From contig CAYGAM010000025.1 in the NCBI GenBank assembly GCA_964347915.1, positions 1 through 25,108 on the forward strand: DNA of 25,108 nucleotides, given 5' to 3'. The notes beneath the pieces were generated by a model. The model had not been told where the DNA came from. It made no database searches and was given only the letters and a program-made list of their open reading frames with translations. A program made the translations under genes and the position numbers. Within the stretch, counting starts at the first letter, position 1, and every line of letters begins with the position of its first letter. Shown here one piece after another: positions 14,639 through 21,532 of the stretch. This DNA is from CAYGAM01 sp964347915. Lineage in GTDB: Archaea > Thermoproteota > Nitrososphaeria > Nitrososphaerales > Nitrosopumilaceae.

Positions 14639-15238
14639 TTAGCTACCTATACCGAATTTTGATGCAATTTCCTTCCTAATTAAAGGCTTTATTCTTTCAA
14701 GCTTGGCGTCTATTGTATTGTCAAACGTCATTGAGCCGTCGCGGGACTTGATTAAAACTCCGCCCATGCAGTCGATCTGTTCAGTCGACAGCTGGGCTTC
14801 GGGCACGGATGAGAGAGCCTGGCTCACAGCATCATGATCATTGGAATTTGTGAATACAGTAACCTGCGGCGTGCGGAGAATCTCTATTGCCTCTTGGAGC
14901 ATCTTTGCAATCATCGCCGCATATGCAGAATCCCTGTCCGCGCCCCGAATCTTTTCTGTAGCAGCATCAAAGACGCGCCTGACAGACTCTTCTACTAGCA
15001 TGAGCTGCTTGTTTCTTACTTCAAGGTCGGCGCTTCCCACAAGCTGCTTTTCCAGCTTGTCTGCTTCCTTTCTTCCGTCGCCGACGATTCTTGCATGCTC
15101 CCGTTCCAGTTTTGAGAGCGACTCTTCCATGGCAGTATGGGCTTCCTCAAGCGAGTTTCGGAGGGCAGAGACAATTTCCTGCTGCGTCTGCATTAAAATT
15201 TTGTCAATTGTCTTCTCAAGAACTGAGTTTGATGCCAA
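14639..15238 (-). CDS. atpE: A-type ATP synthase subunit E (peripheral stalk)
   Basis: This subunit forms, with H in other archaea, the peripheral stalk that holds the head still. From TTG at 15238 it is 199 aa and starts MASNSVLEKTIDKIL, matching how E subunits begin. It continues with a long N-terminal coiled coil (about 15-95, many Glu, Lys and Arg) and a C-terminal globular domain with VTVFTNSNDHDAV, CMGGVLIKSRDGSMTFDNT and LERIKPLIRKEIASKFG. The frame is also open to a TTG at 15289, adding 17 residues, but those codons overlap the likely promoter. Identification is firm from fold pattern and operon position; the start is inferred. Confidence 0.88.
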   Translation of the reverse strand: MASNSVLEKTIDKILMQTQQEIVSALRNSLEEAHTAMEESLSKLEREHARIVGDGRKEADKLEKQLVGSADLEVRNKQLMLVEESVRRVFDAATEKIRGADRDSAYAAMIAKMLQEAIEILRTPQVTVFTNSNDHDAVSQALSSVPEAQLSTEQIDCMGGVLIKSRDGSMTFDNTIDAKLERIKPLIRKEIASKFGIGS

Positions 15239-15257
15239 CGATCTTAGGGCACAGGCA

Positions 15258-15270
15258 TAAATGATTTTAA
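15258..15270 (-). promoter_or_regulatory. Possible TATA element of the ATP synthase operon
   Basis: On the minus strand TTAAAATCATTTA is centred 26 nt before the TTG at 15238. This fits leaderless transcription and supports the shorter start of subunit E. It is a weak match to a canonical box. Confidence 0.4.
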
Positions 15271-15289
15271 TGTTTGGAAAAAAGCGCAA

Positions 15290-15611
15290 GCGGCGGCCAG
15301 TCTCAATTTTTTCATTAAAATTTGCTATACAATGTAAAATTTAGACTGCATGATGCAAGATTTTGAGTTGTTTTGATAAAATACCGCTCGTTTTTGCAAA
15401 ATGCCAAAATTATGCAGCAAGATGGAAAGCGCCGCACTATTGCATGCCGCCGTGCGGTCCTCGAGCGCAAGGCTTGACTGCATGCAGCTTCCAGGCAGTA
15501 CAAGCTGCGCGATGCCTGACACGCAAGCGCGTCCTCGCGCGCCTCAGGATGCGCATATCCGGAACCCAGGCCAAGCTCCATTGAATTGCATGATGATATT
15601 CCAAGTTGATG
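15290..15611. other. Intergenic region, no gene identified
   Basis: This stretch upstream of the ATP synthase operon is rich in TGCATG-type words, with a perfect palindrome CTGCATGCAG near 15478-15487. It shows no coding frame I can support. The open frames on both strands here have atypical composition and no recognisable domains. Confidence 0.45.
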
Positions 15612-15722
15612 CTATGACGTGTTTGGATATGTACGTTCTATGCTGGTGATTGCAAGCATTGCCGCCGAAGAGCAGCTTGCACGCATGTCTTCACTTTGAT
15701 GCAACATTATTTTTAGTCGGGA
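15612..15722 (-). repeat. Dispersed promoter-plus-start repeat, copy B
   Basis: On the minus strand a TATA-like CTAAAAATAA (15707-15716) is centred about 26 nt before an ATG at 15686, separated by TGTTGCATCAAAG. The ATG opens a 24-codon frame (MRASCSSAAMLAITSIERTY and four more) ending at 15612. Bases, spacing and the SCSSAAMLAI segment align with copy A. It lies upstream of both the ATP synthase operon (minus) and the small plus-strand operon. Confidence 0.5.
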
Positions 15723-15772
15723 ATGTACATTTAGTCTTGTTACTAGCCATACACCAAATACTATATCAGTGG

Positions 15773-15782
15773 TTTTTAAATA
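15773..15782 (+). promoter_or_regulatory. TATA box of the YwgA-like operon
   Basis: TTTTTAAATA is centred about 27 nt before the ATG at 15805. This predicts a transcript starting at or very near that ATG. Confidence 0.6.
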
Positions 15783-15804
15783 GTAACTTTTGCAATGTAC
15801 AGTA

Positions 15805-15870
15805 ATGAAGACAGCATTGGATTCAGCCGTGATTGAGGAGAGATCATTGATGAACGGAGGCGGCAGGTAA
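15805..15870 (+). CDS. 21-aa leader ORF abutting the YwgA-like gene
   Basis: The ATG at 15805 lies at the leaderless distance from the TATA box. The frame reads MKTALDSAVIEERSLMNGGG plus Arg, then TAA, which directly touches the ATG of the next gene in the same frame. A Shine-Dalgarno-like GGAGG (15856-15860) within the ORF serves the next start. It may be a regulatory leader peptide, a true short protein, or an N-terminal extension interrupted by a stop codon. Confidence 0.45.
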   Translation: MKTALDSAVIEERSLMNGGGR

Positions 15871-16344
15871 ATGAACAAGCAAGTCATTGATCTTGGGTGT
15901 ATGTTGCGAGGCTTTCCCAAAATAAAATTTTCTATGGACACATTTAATGACAGGTTGCAGCTGCACAAGTTTATCTATCTGCTCCAGACGTTTGACGTGT
16001 ATCTTGGCTACGAGTTCAACTGGTACATAAGAGGACCGTATTGTTCCCTGCTCTCAACATGCGGATTTCAGCTTAGAGAGATTTATGATGAAATTCCCAA
16101 GCAGAAGATAAAATTCAGGATGTCCAGCGCCCAAAAAAAATTTGAGAAATTTCGAAAATTCATCAAGGGCAGGGAAGACAATCTGGAATTTCTGGAGATT
16201 GCGGCATCCCTGCATTGGCTAAAGGTCAGAAAAAACAGCGATGAGGACGCCATTCGCAGAGTAACTGCCAAAAAACCCAATTTTACTGAAGAGAGATGCA
16301 AAGAAATACTTGAGGAGCTAAGAGAATGGAATCTGATAGAATGA
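15871..16344 (+). CDS. YwgA/Panacea-like protein
   Basis: This 157-aa protein carries, at about residues 28-64, LHKFIYLLQTFDVYLGYEFN followed by WYIRGPYCSLL. That is the core pattern of YwgA-type and Panacea (SocA/DUF4065) proteins (LqKliYLlq ... Y.F..y.yGPyS..L). Panacea domains act as antitoxins or proteolysis adaptors in other toxin-antitoxin pairs; YwgA itself is poorly understood. The C-terminal half is basic and helical (KKFEKFRKFIKG, ITAKK-like segments, EERCKEILEELREWNLIE). It is the first full-length gene of an operon with a small acidic protein and a two-TM protein, to which it is coupled by an ATGA overlap. Family placement is by motif only. Confidence 0.75.
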   Translation: MNKQVIDLGCMLRGFPKIKFSMDTFNDRLQLHKFIYLLQTFDVYLGYEFNWYIRGPYCSLLSTCGFQLREIYDEIPKQKIKFRMSSAQKKFEKFRKFIKGREDNLEFLEIAASLHWLKVRKNSDEDAIRRVTAKKPNFTEERCKEILEELREWNLIE

Positions 16345-16601
16345 ACGGCGGAAAAAATCATGCAGATTCGTCAGGCGGGACGATTGCTTCCGAGTTTGCG
16401 CTCAAGTCGCTGAATTCAGAGACGCTGCGCATTGACGACATGACTTTTCACCAAATGCTGCTAGACATATCACAGTTGGACGAAGAGATCGTGTTTGACG
16501 GAACTCCCAGATTCAGACCCAGCGAACTCCATCCTTATGCAGACGAGCTGTATGTGGACCGAATGTTGGAAACCATGCTGCTGTATGATGATCGGCGGTA
16601 A
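16341..16601 (+). CDS. Small acidic protein, 86 aa, unknown function
   Basis: The ATG at 16341 overlaps the TGA of the YwgA-like gene (ATGA), which decides this start over an in-frame ATG at 16326. The N-terminal 13 residues are polar (MNGGKNHADSSGG). The rest is acidic and helical, with MTFHQMLLDISQLDEEIVFD and a C-terminal YADELYVDRMLETMLLYDD. The family is not recognised. Its small size, charge opposite to the preceding basic protein, and tight coupling suggest the two products interact. Confidence 0.65.
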   Translation: MNGGKNHADSSGGTIASEFALKSLNSETLRIDDMTFHQMLLDISQLDEEIVFDGTPRFRPSELHPYADELYVDRMLETMLLYDDRR

Positions 16602-16621
16602 CAGTATGAGGTGAATGTTTG

Positions 16622-17116
16622 ATGCGTATTGGGTATTATCAATCGTCGATTGCAGTTCTTTTGATTATTGTTGCCGCTGTTTTGACCATGGTTTTGCTTG
16701 TTACAGGCTATGATCCAATGCCTCCAGTGATAAGCGGCGTGGTTATTGCGTTTGTCGCAATGGTGACATACGTGTGGCAGAAAAGCATGGAAACAAAACT
16801 GCAGAGATACAGAATGGCAGAGATGCTTTTGGTAGAATTGGGCACGATAGGCAAAGTATTATGCCGCAAAAATGCTGAAAGAAGCGCAATCAGACGCAGT
16901 ATTGCCGGCTCAAATATTCCAGCCGGAGTATACGAGAGATTGGTCAATTCAGGAAATATTGCAAGCTTTGACGTAGAAACCCAGTATGCATTATACAAGC
17001 TGTATGAAAGCAAAAGTCTCAAGCAGTGGCACATCATGCAAGAACAGCTGCCTGAAATCTCCAAAACTGTTGCAAAATTCAAGCAAGATAATAAATTTCA
17101 TTTGAAATTCTTCTAA
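16622..17116 (+). CDS. Membrane protein with two N-terminal TM segments
   Basis: This 164-aa protein has two hydrophobic helices (about residues 8-29, SIAVLLIIVAAVLTMVLLV, and 34-52, PVISGVVIAFVAMVTYVW). A cytoplasmic helical domain of about 110 residues follows, containing GSNIPAGVYERLVNSGNIAS and TQYALYKLYESKSLKQW. This layout (two TM, then a VYxxLvnSGnI/LyxlY region) is common in uncharacterised membrane proteins. The ATG at 16622 has a strong Shine-Dalgarno GAGGTGA (16608-16614); a TTG at 16619 is the alternative. It is the last gene of the YwgA-like operon, and its stop is 12 nt from the convergent helicase stop. It is a plausible effector or sensor of the operon, but this is inference. 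Confidence 0.75.
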   Translation: MRIGYYQSSIAVLLIIVAAVLTMVLLVTGYDPMPPVISGVVIAFVAMVTYVWQKSMETKLQRYRMAEMLLVELGTIGKVLCRKNAERSAIRRSIAGSNIPAGVYERLVNSGNIASFDVETQYALYKLYESKSLKQWHIMQEQLPEISKTVAKFKQDNKFHLKFF

Positions 17117-17128
17117 GCAGTCCCAAAA

Positions 17129-20100
17129 TTACTGCCATACCGGAGCCGCAACATCGCAGACGCTCCGATAGTTGCAGTACCTGCAGGCTTTGGCGCTTGG
17201 CGTCGGCTCAAAGTCTCCCGCATCGATTCTTTGAGCCATCTCCAAAACCTCGTCCATCACCTTTTTGACAGACTCTGGAGTCGGGCGGTATTCCATTACT
17301 TTTCCCAGCTCCGGATAAAACAGCGACGCCTTTGCCGGCAGCTGCTTTTTGTCCTCTTCTACGGCCTTGGCGTACATGTTCAGCTGCAGGTTGTCCTGCA
17401 TGCTCTTTTTGGTTGGCGCGTTTTTGCCGGTCTTAAAGTCTACAATCTCATACTCGCCGCCGGAACTCTTCTCTACGCGGTCTATCTTTCCGGTAAAGGC
17501 AAATCCGCCGATCTTCATGCGAAATTTCTTTTCAATGTCCAGTATTTCGTTCTTTGACTCTTCCTCCCACTTGGCGTACGCTCCAATCATCTTCTCTGCC
17601 CTCTTCCATGCAGAATCCTCGCTTGTCTTGTCCAGATAAGCGCGGAATATCCATTCGCTTTTCATTATCTTTGCGCCGTCTTCTGCGCTGATCTCCCCGC
17701 CGCCCCGTTTTTTTTCTCCAAGCCTCTCGGCAATTGTGTGAAAGACTGATCCCATGTCCAGCGCAGGACTGGGCGGCTGCGGCGCCTGCAGAATGTTTTG
17801 AAACTTGAACTGGAGCGGGCACGACTTGTATGTTCCAATGCTGCTGGCCGAGAGGCTCATCGTCTCGCGATCAAAGTACTTTTTCTTCTCATCTGCAATG
17901 TCAGGATGCTCAATTTCTGAAACGTCAAAGTTCAGAATTTTGCCGGGATCAAACCCATCCAGGGTGCGGTTCTGCTCAAAATGTTGGATGCGGGCAAGGC
18001 TGACTATTCTGTGCAGCGCCGTCCGAAGGTTCATGCGGCTTATGGCAGCAGCAGCTTCCGTCTGCAGGCCGAGCTTTATGCGCTCCGTCTTCTCATCAGG
18101 CTGCATGCCGAACTGATCCGATTCTTCAACTGTAGAAACTTCGATCAGTGGATTTTTGTCATAGTCAAGATCCGTCAAAAACTCCGACGGCTTTTTGTTC
18201 TGCGCCGCGTCCCCGTATCTTTGCGGGTATGTTATGATCAGCATGTCTTTTGCGCGGGTCATCCCGACGTAAAAGAGCCTTCTCTCCTCGTCCTTGTGCA
18301 GTTTTTGCGAGTCCGGCACTCGGCTTGTTCCGCGCATGAGATCTTCCGGCACGTAAAATTTTCGCTCGGTGTATCTGGTAGGAAACCTGCGATCAGCCAT
18401 GTCCGTGATAAATACTGCCGGAAATTCCTTGCCCTTGCTTTTGTGTATTGTCAGTACGTTGACAGCGTCAGGCGGCGCAATCTCCTCGCTTGCGTCAATG
18501 CCCATGCTGCCCAGAATATTCAGGTGCTCAAGAAAGTCCGTCAGCGAGCCGTCCGGAAACATCTCCTGGTACTCGAGCGTTACCTCGTAAAACCTGTTGA
18601 GCGCTACGATGTCGCTTTTGCTGCGCTCATTCTCTGCATGGAGCGCCCTCTTGTAGACATCGGAATGGTTCATCATTATGCGATATACGAGATCGGAAAC
18701 TCGGGATGTCCTTGCGAGGCTTATGATTTGATCAATCCAGGACAAAAGTTCGGCCGCCTCCGGCTTTTGCGTAACGTCAAGCGAATTGTACGTGCGAAGC
18801 GCTTCAAGCATAAAGTCGTGCCGCGTTCCCTTTTCGTATCGCGCCTTTCTGCGCGCTGCGCCGGATACTGCCATAATGTTCTGATCCGCGATGCCGTGGC
18901 TTTTGAGCAGCCGGAAGATTTCCATGCCTGCAGCGGCAGGCGAGTCTGCTATCTTGAGGTACGATACCAGGTCCAGTACGGCCGGCAGCGCAAAGATGTT
19001 TGAGTCGCCTACCAGAACAGTCGGAATGCCCAGCGAGTTGAGCGTCTGTGCAAACTGCCTTCCCTCGCTTCGGCGTCTTGAAAGTATCGCAATGTCGCCG
19101 TACCTGTAGCTGCCAGAGTCGACCATCTGCCGTATCGTCTTTGCAATGTATTCTGTCTGCCCCTTGTCTGTAGGAGCCTGGACCACCTTGATTTGCTCTC
19201 CCTGGGCATTATCCGTAAACAGCTTCTTTTCCGTCCTGTCCGGAACCTTCTCAAGCAGCTGCTTTGCAGCGCTTACTATGCTGGCCGTGCTGCGGTAATT
19301 CTGCCCAAGTTCGACTGTCTCCCTGCCAGGATACGTCGCATTAAAGTCGTTGAATATTCCAAAGTAGGCTCCCTGAAATCTCATGATGCACTGATCTTCG
19401 TCTCCTACGACGGTTATGCTTGCGGCGCCGCGCCTGCCGGTTTCGTCCTGATTTTCGCTTTCGGGCGGGACGAGCTGCTTTACAAGCTCAAACTGGGCGA
19501 AGTTGTTGTCCTGAAATTCATCCACCAAGACATGCTGAAACCTGGCCTGGTACTGGGCGCGTATTACAGGCTCATCCTCAAACAGGCGTATGGCTTTGGC
19601 AACCAGATCGTCATAGTCAAGCAGATTTTTTTTGCGAAGATATGCTTCGTACATCCGGTACACTTTGTTAAATTCGCCGAGCCTGTGCAAAAATTTGAGC
19701 CTTTCTGCGCTGATGCCGTCCTGATTTTGCAGCTTCCGATCAAGATACGCCTGCAGTTCGCCGGGCGTGCGCAGCTCTTCTTTGAAGCTGCTTATCGCAG
19801 ACTGCATGCCGGAATAAACTTCCGACCTGTTGTTTCCTATTTCAAGGTGCTCTGGATCAAAGCCGAACTTGTCCGTATTTTGAATGCACCAGGCTATTAC
19901 CTGGTAGTTTTTGATCAGCCTGGGGTGCGGAACAATGTCGGCATCGATCGAGTTTTCCTTGAGGATATTCAGCGCAAAGGCGTGAAACGTGTCCACCACC
20001 GCTCCGGTTATTTCGTATTTTTCCAGCCTGTTCTGCATCTCTTCGGCTGCCTTTCTGGTAAACGTAAGGCAGAGTATTGACTCTGGTTTCGTCCCGCTCT

Positions 20101-20230
20101 CCACCAGCCGGCGCACCCTCTCCGTTATGACAAGCGTCTTTCCGCTTCCGGGTCCGGCTCTGATCATCAGAGGGCCGCCTTCATACTCTGCTGCTCTTTG
20201 CTGCTGAGGGTTGAGAACCGGTTCATCCAT
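17129..20230 (-). CDS. UvrD/AddA-type helicase fused to Fe-S PD-(D/E)XK nuclease
   Basis: This 1033-aa DNA end-processing or repair enzyme is predicted. The SF1A helicase motifs are all present: Q motif LNPQQQRAAE (6-15), Walker A AGPGSGKT (25-32), LTFTRKAAEEM, Walker B VDEFQDNNF, VVGDEDQCIMRFQGA, ELGQNYRST, VNVLTIHKSKGKEFPAVF and EERRLFYVGMTRAKDML. The C-terminal quarter is an AddB/Cas4-like nuclease, with LSASSIGTYKSCPLQFKF, VFHTIAERLG, GKIDRVE, IVDFKTGK and QLNMYAKAVEE. One cysteine in KSCPLQF plus C1016, C1019 and C1025 in CRYCNYRSVC match a [4Fe-4S]-binding nuclease domain. It is monocistronic with its own palindromic promoter. One polypeptide combines what RecB-like helicases and AddB-like nucleases supply. 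Confidence 0.93.
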   Translation of the reverse strand: MDEPVLNPQQQRAAEYEGGPLMIRAGPGSGKTLVITERVRRLVESGTKPESILCLTFTRKAAEEMQNRLEKYEITGAVVDTFHAFALNILKENSIDADIVPHPRLIKNYQVIAWCIQNTDKFGFDPEHLEIGNNRSEVYSGMQSAISSFKEELRTPGELQAYLDRKLQNQDGISAERLKFLHRLGEFNKVYRMYEAYLRKKNLLDYDDLVAKAIRLFEDEPVIRAQYQARFQHVLVDEFQDNNFAQFELVKQLVPPESENQDETGRRGAASITVVGDEDQCIMRFQGAYFGIFNDFNATYPGRETVELGQNYRSTASIVSAAKQLLEKVPDRTEKKLFTDNAQGEQIKVVQAPTDKGQTEYIAKTIRQMVDSGSYRYGDIAILSRRRSEGRQFAQTLNSLGIPTVLVGDSNIFALPAVLDLVSYLKIADSPAAAGMEIFRLLKSHGIADQNIMAVSGAARRKARYEKGTRHDFMLEALRTYNSLDVTQKPEAAELLSWIDQIISLARTSRVSDLVYRIMMNHSDVYKRALHAENERSKSDIVALNRFYEVTLEYQEMFPDGSLTDFLEHLNILGSMGIDASEEIAPPDAVNVLTIHKSKGKEFPAVFITDMADRRFPTRYTERKFYVPEDLMRGTSRVPDSQKLHKDEERRLFYVGMTRAKDMLIITYPQRYGDAAQNKKPSEFLTDLDYDKNPLIEVSTVEESDQFGMQPDEKTERIKLGLQTEAAAAISRMNLRTALHRIVSLARIQHFEQNRTLDGFDPGKILNFDVSEIEHPDIADEKKKYFDRETMSLSASSIGTYKSCPLQFKFQNILQAPQPPSPALDMGSVFHTIAERLGEKKRGGGEISAEDGAKIMKSEWIFRAYLDKTSEDSAWKRAEKMIGAYAKWEEESKNEILDIEKKFRMKIGGFAFTGKIDRVEKSSGGEYEIVDFKTGKNAPTKKSMQDNLQLNMYAKAVEEDKKQLPAKASLFYPELGKVMEYRPTPESVKKVMDEVLEMAQRIDAGDFEPTPSAKACRYCNYRSVCDVAAPVWQ

Positions 20231-20252
20231 CAGAATGTGACTGCATCCTGCT

Positions 20253-20266
20253 ACAGTTTAAACTGT
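20253..20266. promoter_or_regulatory. Perfect 14-bp palindrome over the helicase-nuclease TATA box
   Basis: ACAGTTTAAACTGT is a perfect palindrome with its TTTAAA core centred about 29 nt before the helicase ATG (20230), where the TATA box should be. A dimeric repressor bound here would block TBP. Confidence 0.5.
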
Positions 20267-20604
20267 TCACGCCTGCCGTGCAGTCTTGATTTTTTCATCG
20301 CTGATGCGGCGTGCAGGATTGCTTGATTTTGCCGGAAACTGCTTCCCGCAGCAGCGGCTCAAAAGGCAGGCGGGTGTTGCGGAGCATGGTTCAGGTTTGG
20401 ATTTGACTTGAGTTTGGCGTGCCAGATGATGCAGCACGCCTGCACGCGACTCAAAATGCCATGCACATTGGAGCATGCGACGCATCTGCCATGAACCAAT
20501 ACTGCTCATCCTGCCTAGTGAGAAATGTTGCTTTAAAAAAATTAACCGCTTGGTCAAAATTATTTTACATGCAACTGTAAATACCAGGTCATTGAATAAC
20601 AGGC
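20267..20604. other. Intergenic region upstream of the HTH gene, no gene identified
   Basis: This stretch of about 340 bases holds no supported coding frame. Near its right end, AT-rich DNA (AAAATTATTTTACATG, about 20556-20571) lies 35-45 nt before the ATG at 20605 and may be its promoter. The remainder is rich in GCATGC-type words like the other intergenic regions here. Confidence 0.4.
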
Positions 20605-21126
20605 ATGCTGACATACGCAAAATTGGCGCAAAAACCCGAGCATTTCAAGCTGCTTGCTGGAATCAGCGTATCGGAGTTTGACGACAAGTACAAGACAATA
20701 GAGGAACGCTATGCGGCCCACGAAGAAACGCGCCTCTCAAATCGGAAGAGAAAGCGCAGGATTGGCGCGGGCAGAAAGTTCAGGCTGGATGTGAGGGACA
20801 GGGTTCTGATGGTGCTCATACGCAGCCATTTCAAGGCAACATACAAACTGCTAGAGTACATATTTGAGGTAGACGCTACAACGGCTTGCAGGGATGTCAA
20901 AAAGATGGAAAATATTATGCAGGAATGCATGTCCGTATCCGGCAAAAACCAGCGTCGAGTCAGAAAGGTCGCAAGTCTTGACGATCTAGAGCACAGCTGC
21001 CCAGGCATTCGAGCATTGATAGAAAATGAGGACGGCAAAAAGGGCATTCTTAGAAGGATATTAAAGCTCAAAAAGCGCGGAGTTGACTTGGACTCGCAGG
21101 TCAGACCGGAAAAAGAGCAGGATTAG
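20605..21126 (+). CDS. HTH protein derived from an IS5-type transposase, lacking the DDE domain
   Basis: This 173-aa protein matches the N-terminal HTH_Tnp_4-type region of IS5-superfamily transposases. It shows FKLLAGISVSEFDDKY (14-29), a basic linker RKRKRRIGAGRKFRL (47-61), then RDRVLMVLIRSHFKATYKLL and YIFEVDATTACRDVKKMENIM (85-105). The RRVRKVASLDDLEHSCPGIRALIE segment also follows transposase order. Where the catalytic domain (IDGTEQP in the family) should begin, the sequence instead runs into a charged tail and stops. No DDE remnant follows in the next 400 bases. The frame is intact with its own promoter region, so a domesticated DNA-binding regulator is likelier than a recent wreck. 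Gene truncation is the alternative. Confidence 0.72.
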   Translation: MLTYAKLAQKPEHFKLLAGISVSEFDDKYKTIEERYAAHEETRLSNRKRKRRIGAGRKFRLDVRDRVLMVLIRSHFKATYKLLEYIFEVDATTACRDVKKMENIMQECMSVSGKNQRRVRKVASLDDLEHSCPGIRALIENEDGKKGILRRILKLKKRGVDLDSQVRPEKEQD

Positions 21127-21532
21127 AGTGTCAGGAGTGCGCAAATGACTCCCCAAGCAGCCGGCGATGCTGCGCAGAAACGGTGCGCTTTTGTCCAGGT
21201 GCTATGCTTGAGAGGGCGCGCCAAGCAGCGGCGCGCCTAAAGCAGGCGCCAAGTCCTGCATTCTCAAGGCGGACCGGCCTGCCGTACCGCGGCGCAAGCC
21301 CGCACTGCACTCTGGCATGGCAGCTCGCCATGACCCTGCCTGAATGCGCAAAAAAAACGATCAAGTCCATGGCGCATGGAATCATGGCTGGACAGGCTGC
21401 CGGCAGGCGCCTGCATCTATGATTATCCTGCGTACAATGAGCTGGCTTGCGCGCAAGCCGGACGGGACAGGCAAACTTTTGCGGCTGCGTCATGCAAAGA
21501 TATTATAAACTAGAATAGTTGCGTAATCTATC
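21127..21532. other. GC-rich intergenic region with hairpin and palindrome
   Basis: No gene is supported. GGCGCGCC (21215-21222) and GGCGCGCC (21230-21237), with a 7-nt loop AAGCAGC, can form an 8-bp stem about 90 nt after the HTH gene. GGCTTGCGCGCAAGCC (21444-21459) is a perfect 16-bp palindrome 41 nt upstream of the atpI TATA box. Confidence 0.55.
21501..21509 (+). promoter_or_regulatory. TATA box of atpI
   Basis: TATTATAAA is centred 28 nt before the TTG at 21533, consistent with a leaderless transcript that starts on a TTG codon. Confidence 0.6.

Noticed and set aside
15239..15289. Longer subunit E start adding MRFFPNIKIIYACALRS
   Set aside because: The upstream start is a TTG, the added residues do not resemble E subunits, and the codons overlap the only TATA-like element at a fitting distance from the TTG at 15238.
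17981..19003. 340-codon plus-strand open frame opposite the helicase gene
   Set aside because: It lies entirely within the helicase-nuclease gene, whose motifs are unambiguous. The product is rich in Arg, Cys and His with no domain, as expected for an antisense shadow in GC-moderate coding DNA.
19193..20080. 295-codon plus-strand open frame opposite the helicase N-terminal region
   Set aside because: Antisense shadow of the Walker A-containing part of the helicase; no promoter or recognisable protein.
21131..21493. 120-codon minus frame upstream of atpI
   Set aside because: It coincides with palindromes and GC-rich intergenic sequence, has no start signals, and its composition (Cys, Arg, His, Pro) is typical of translated non-coding DNA.
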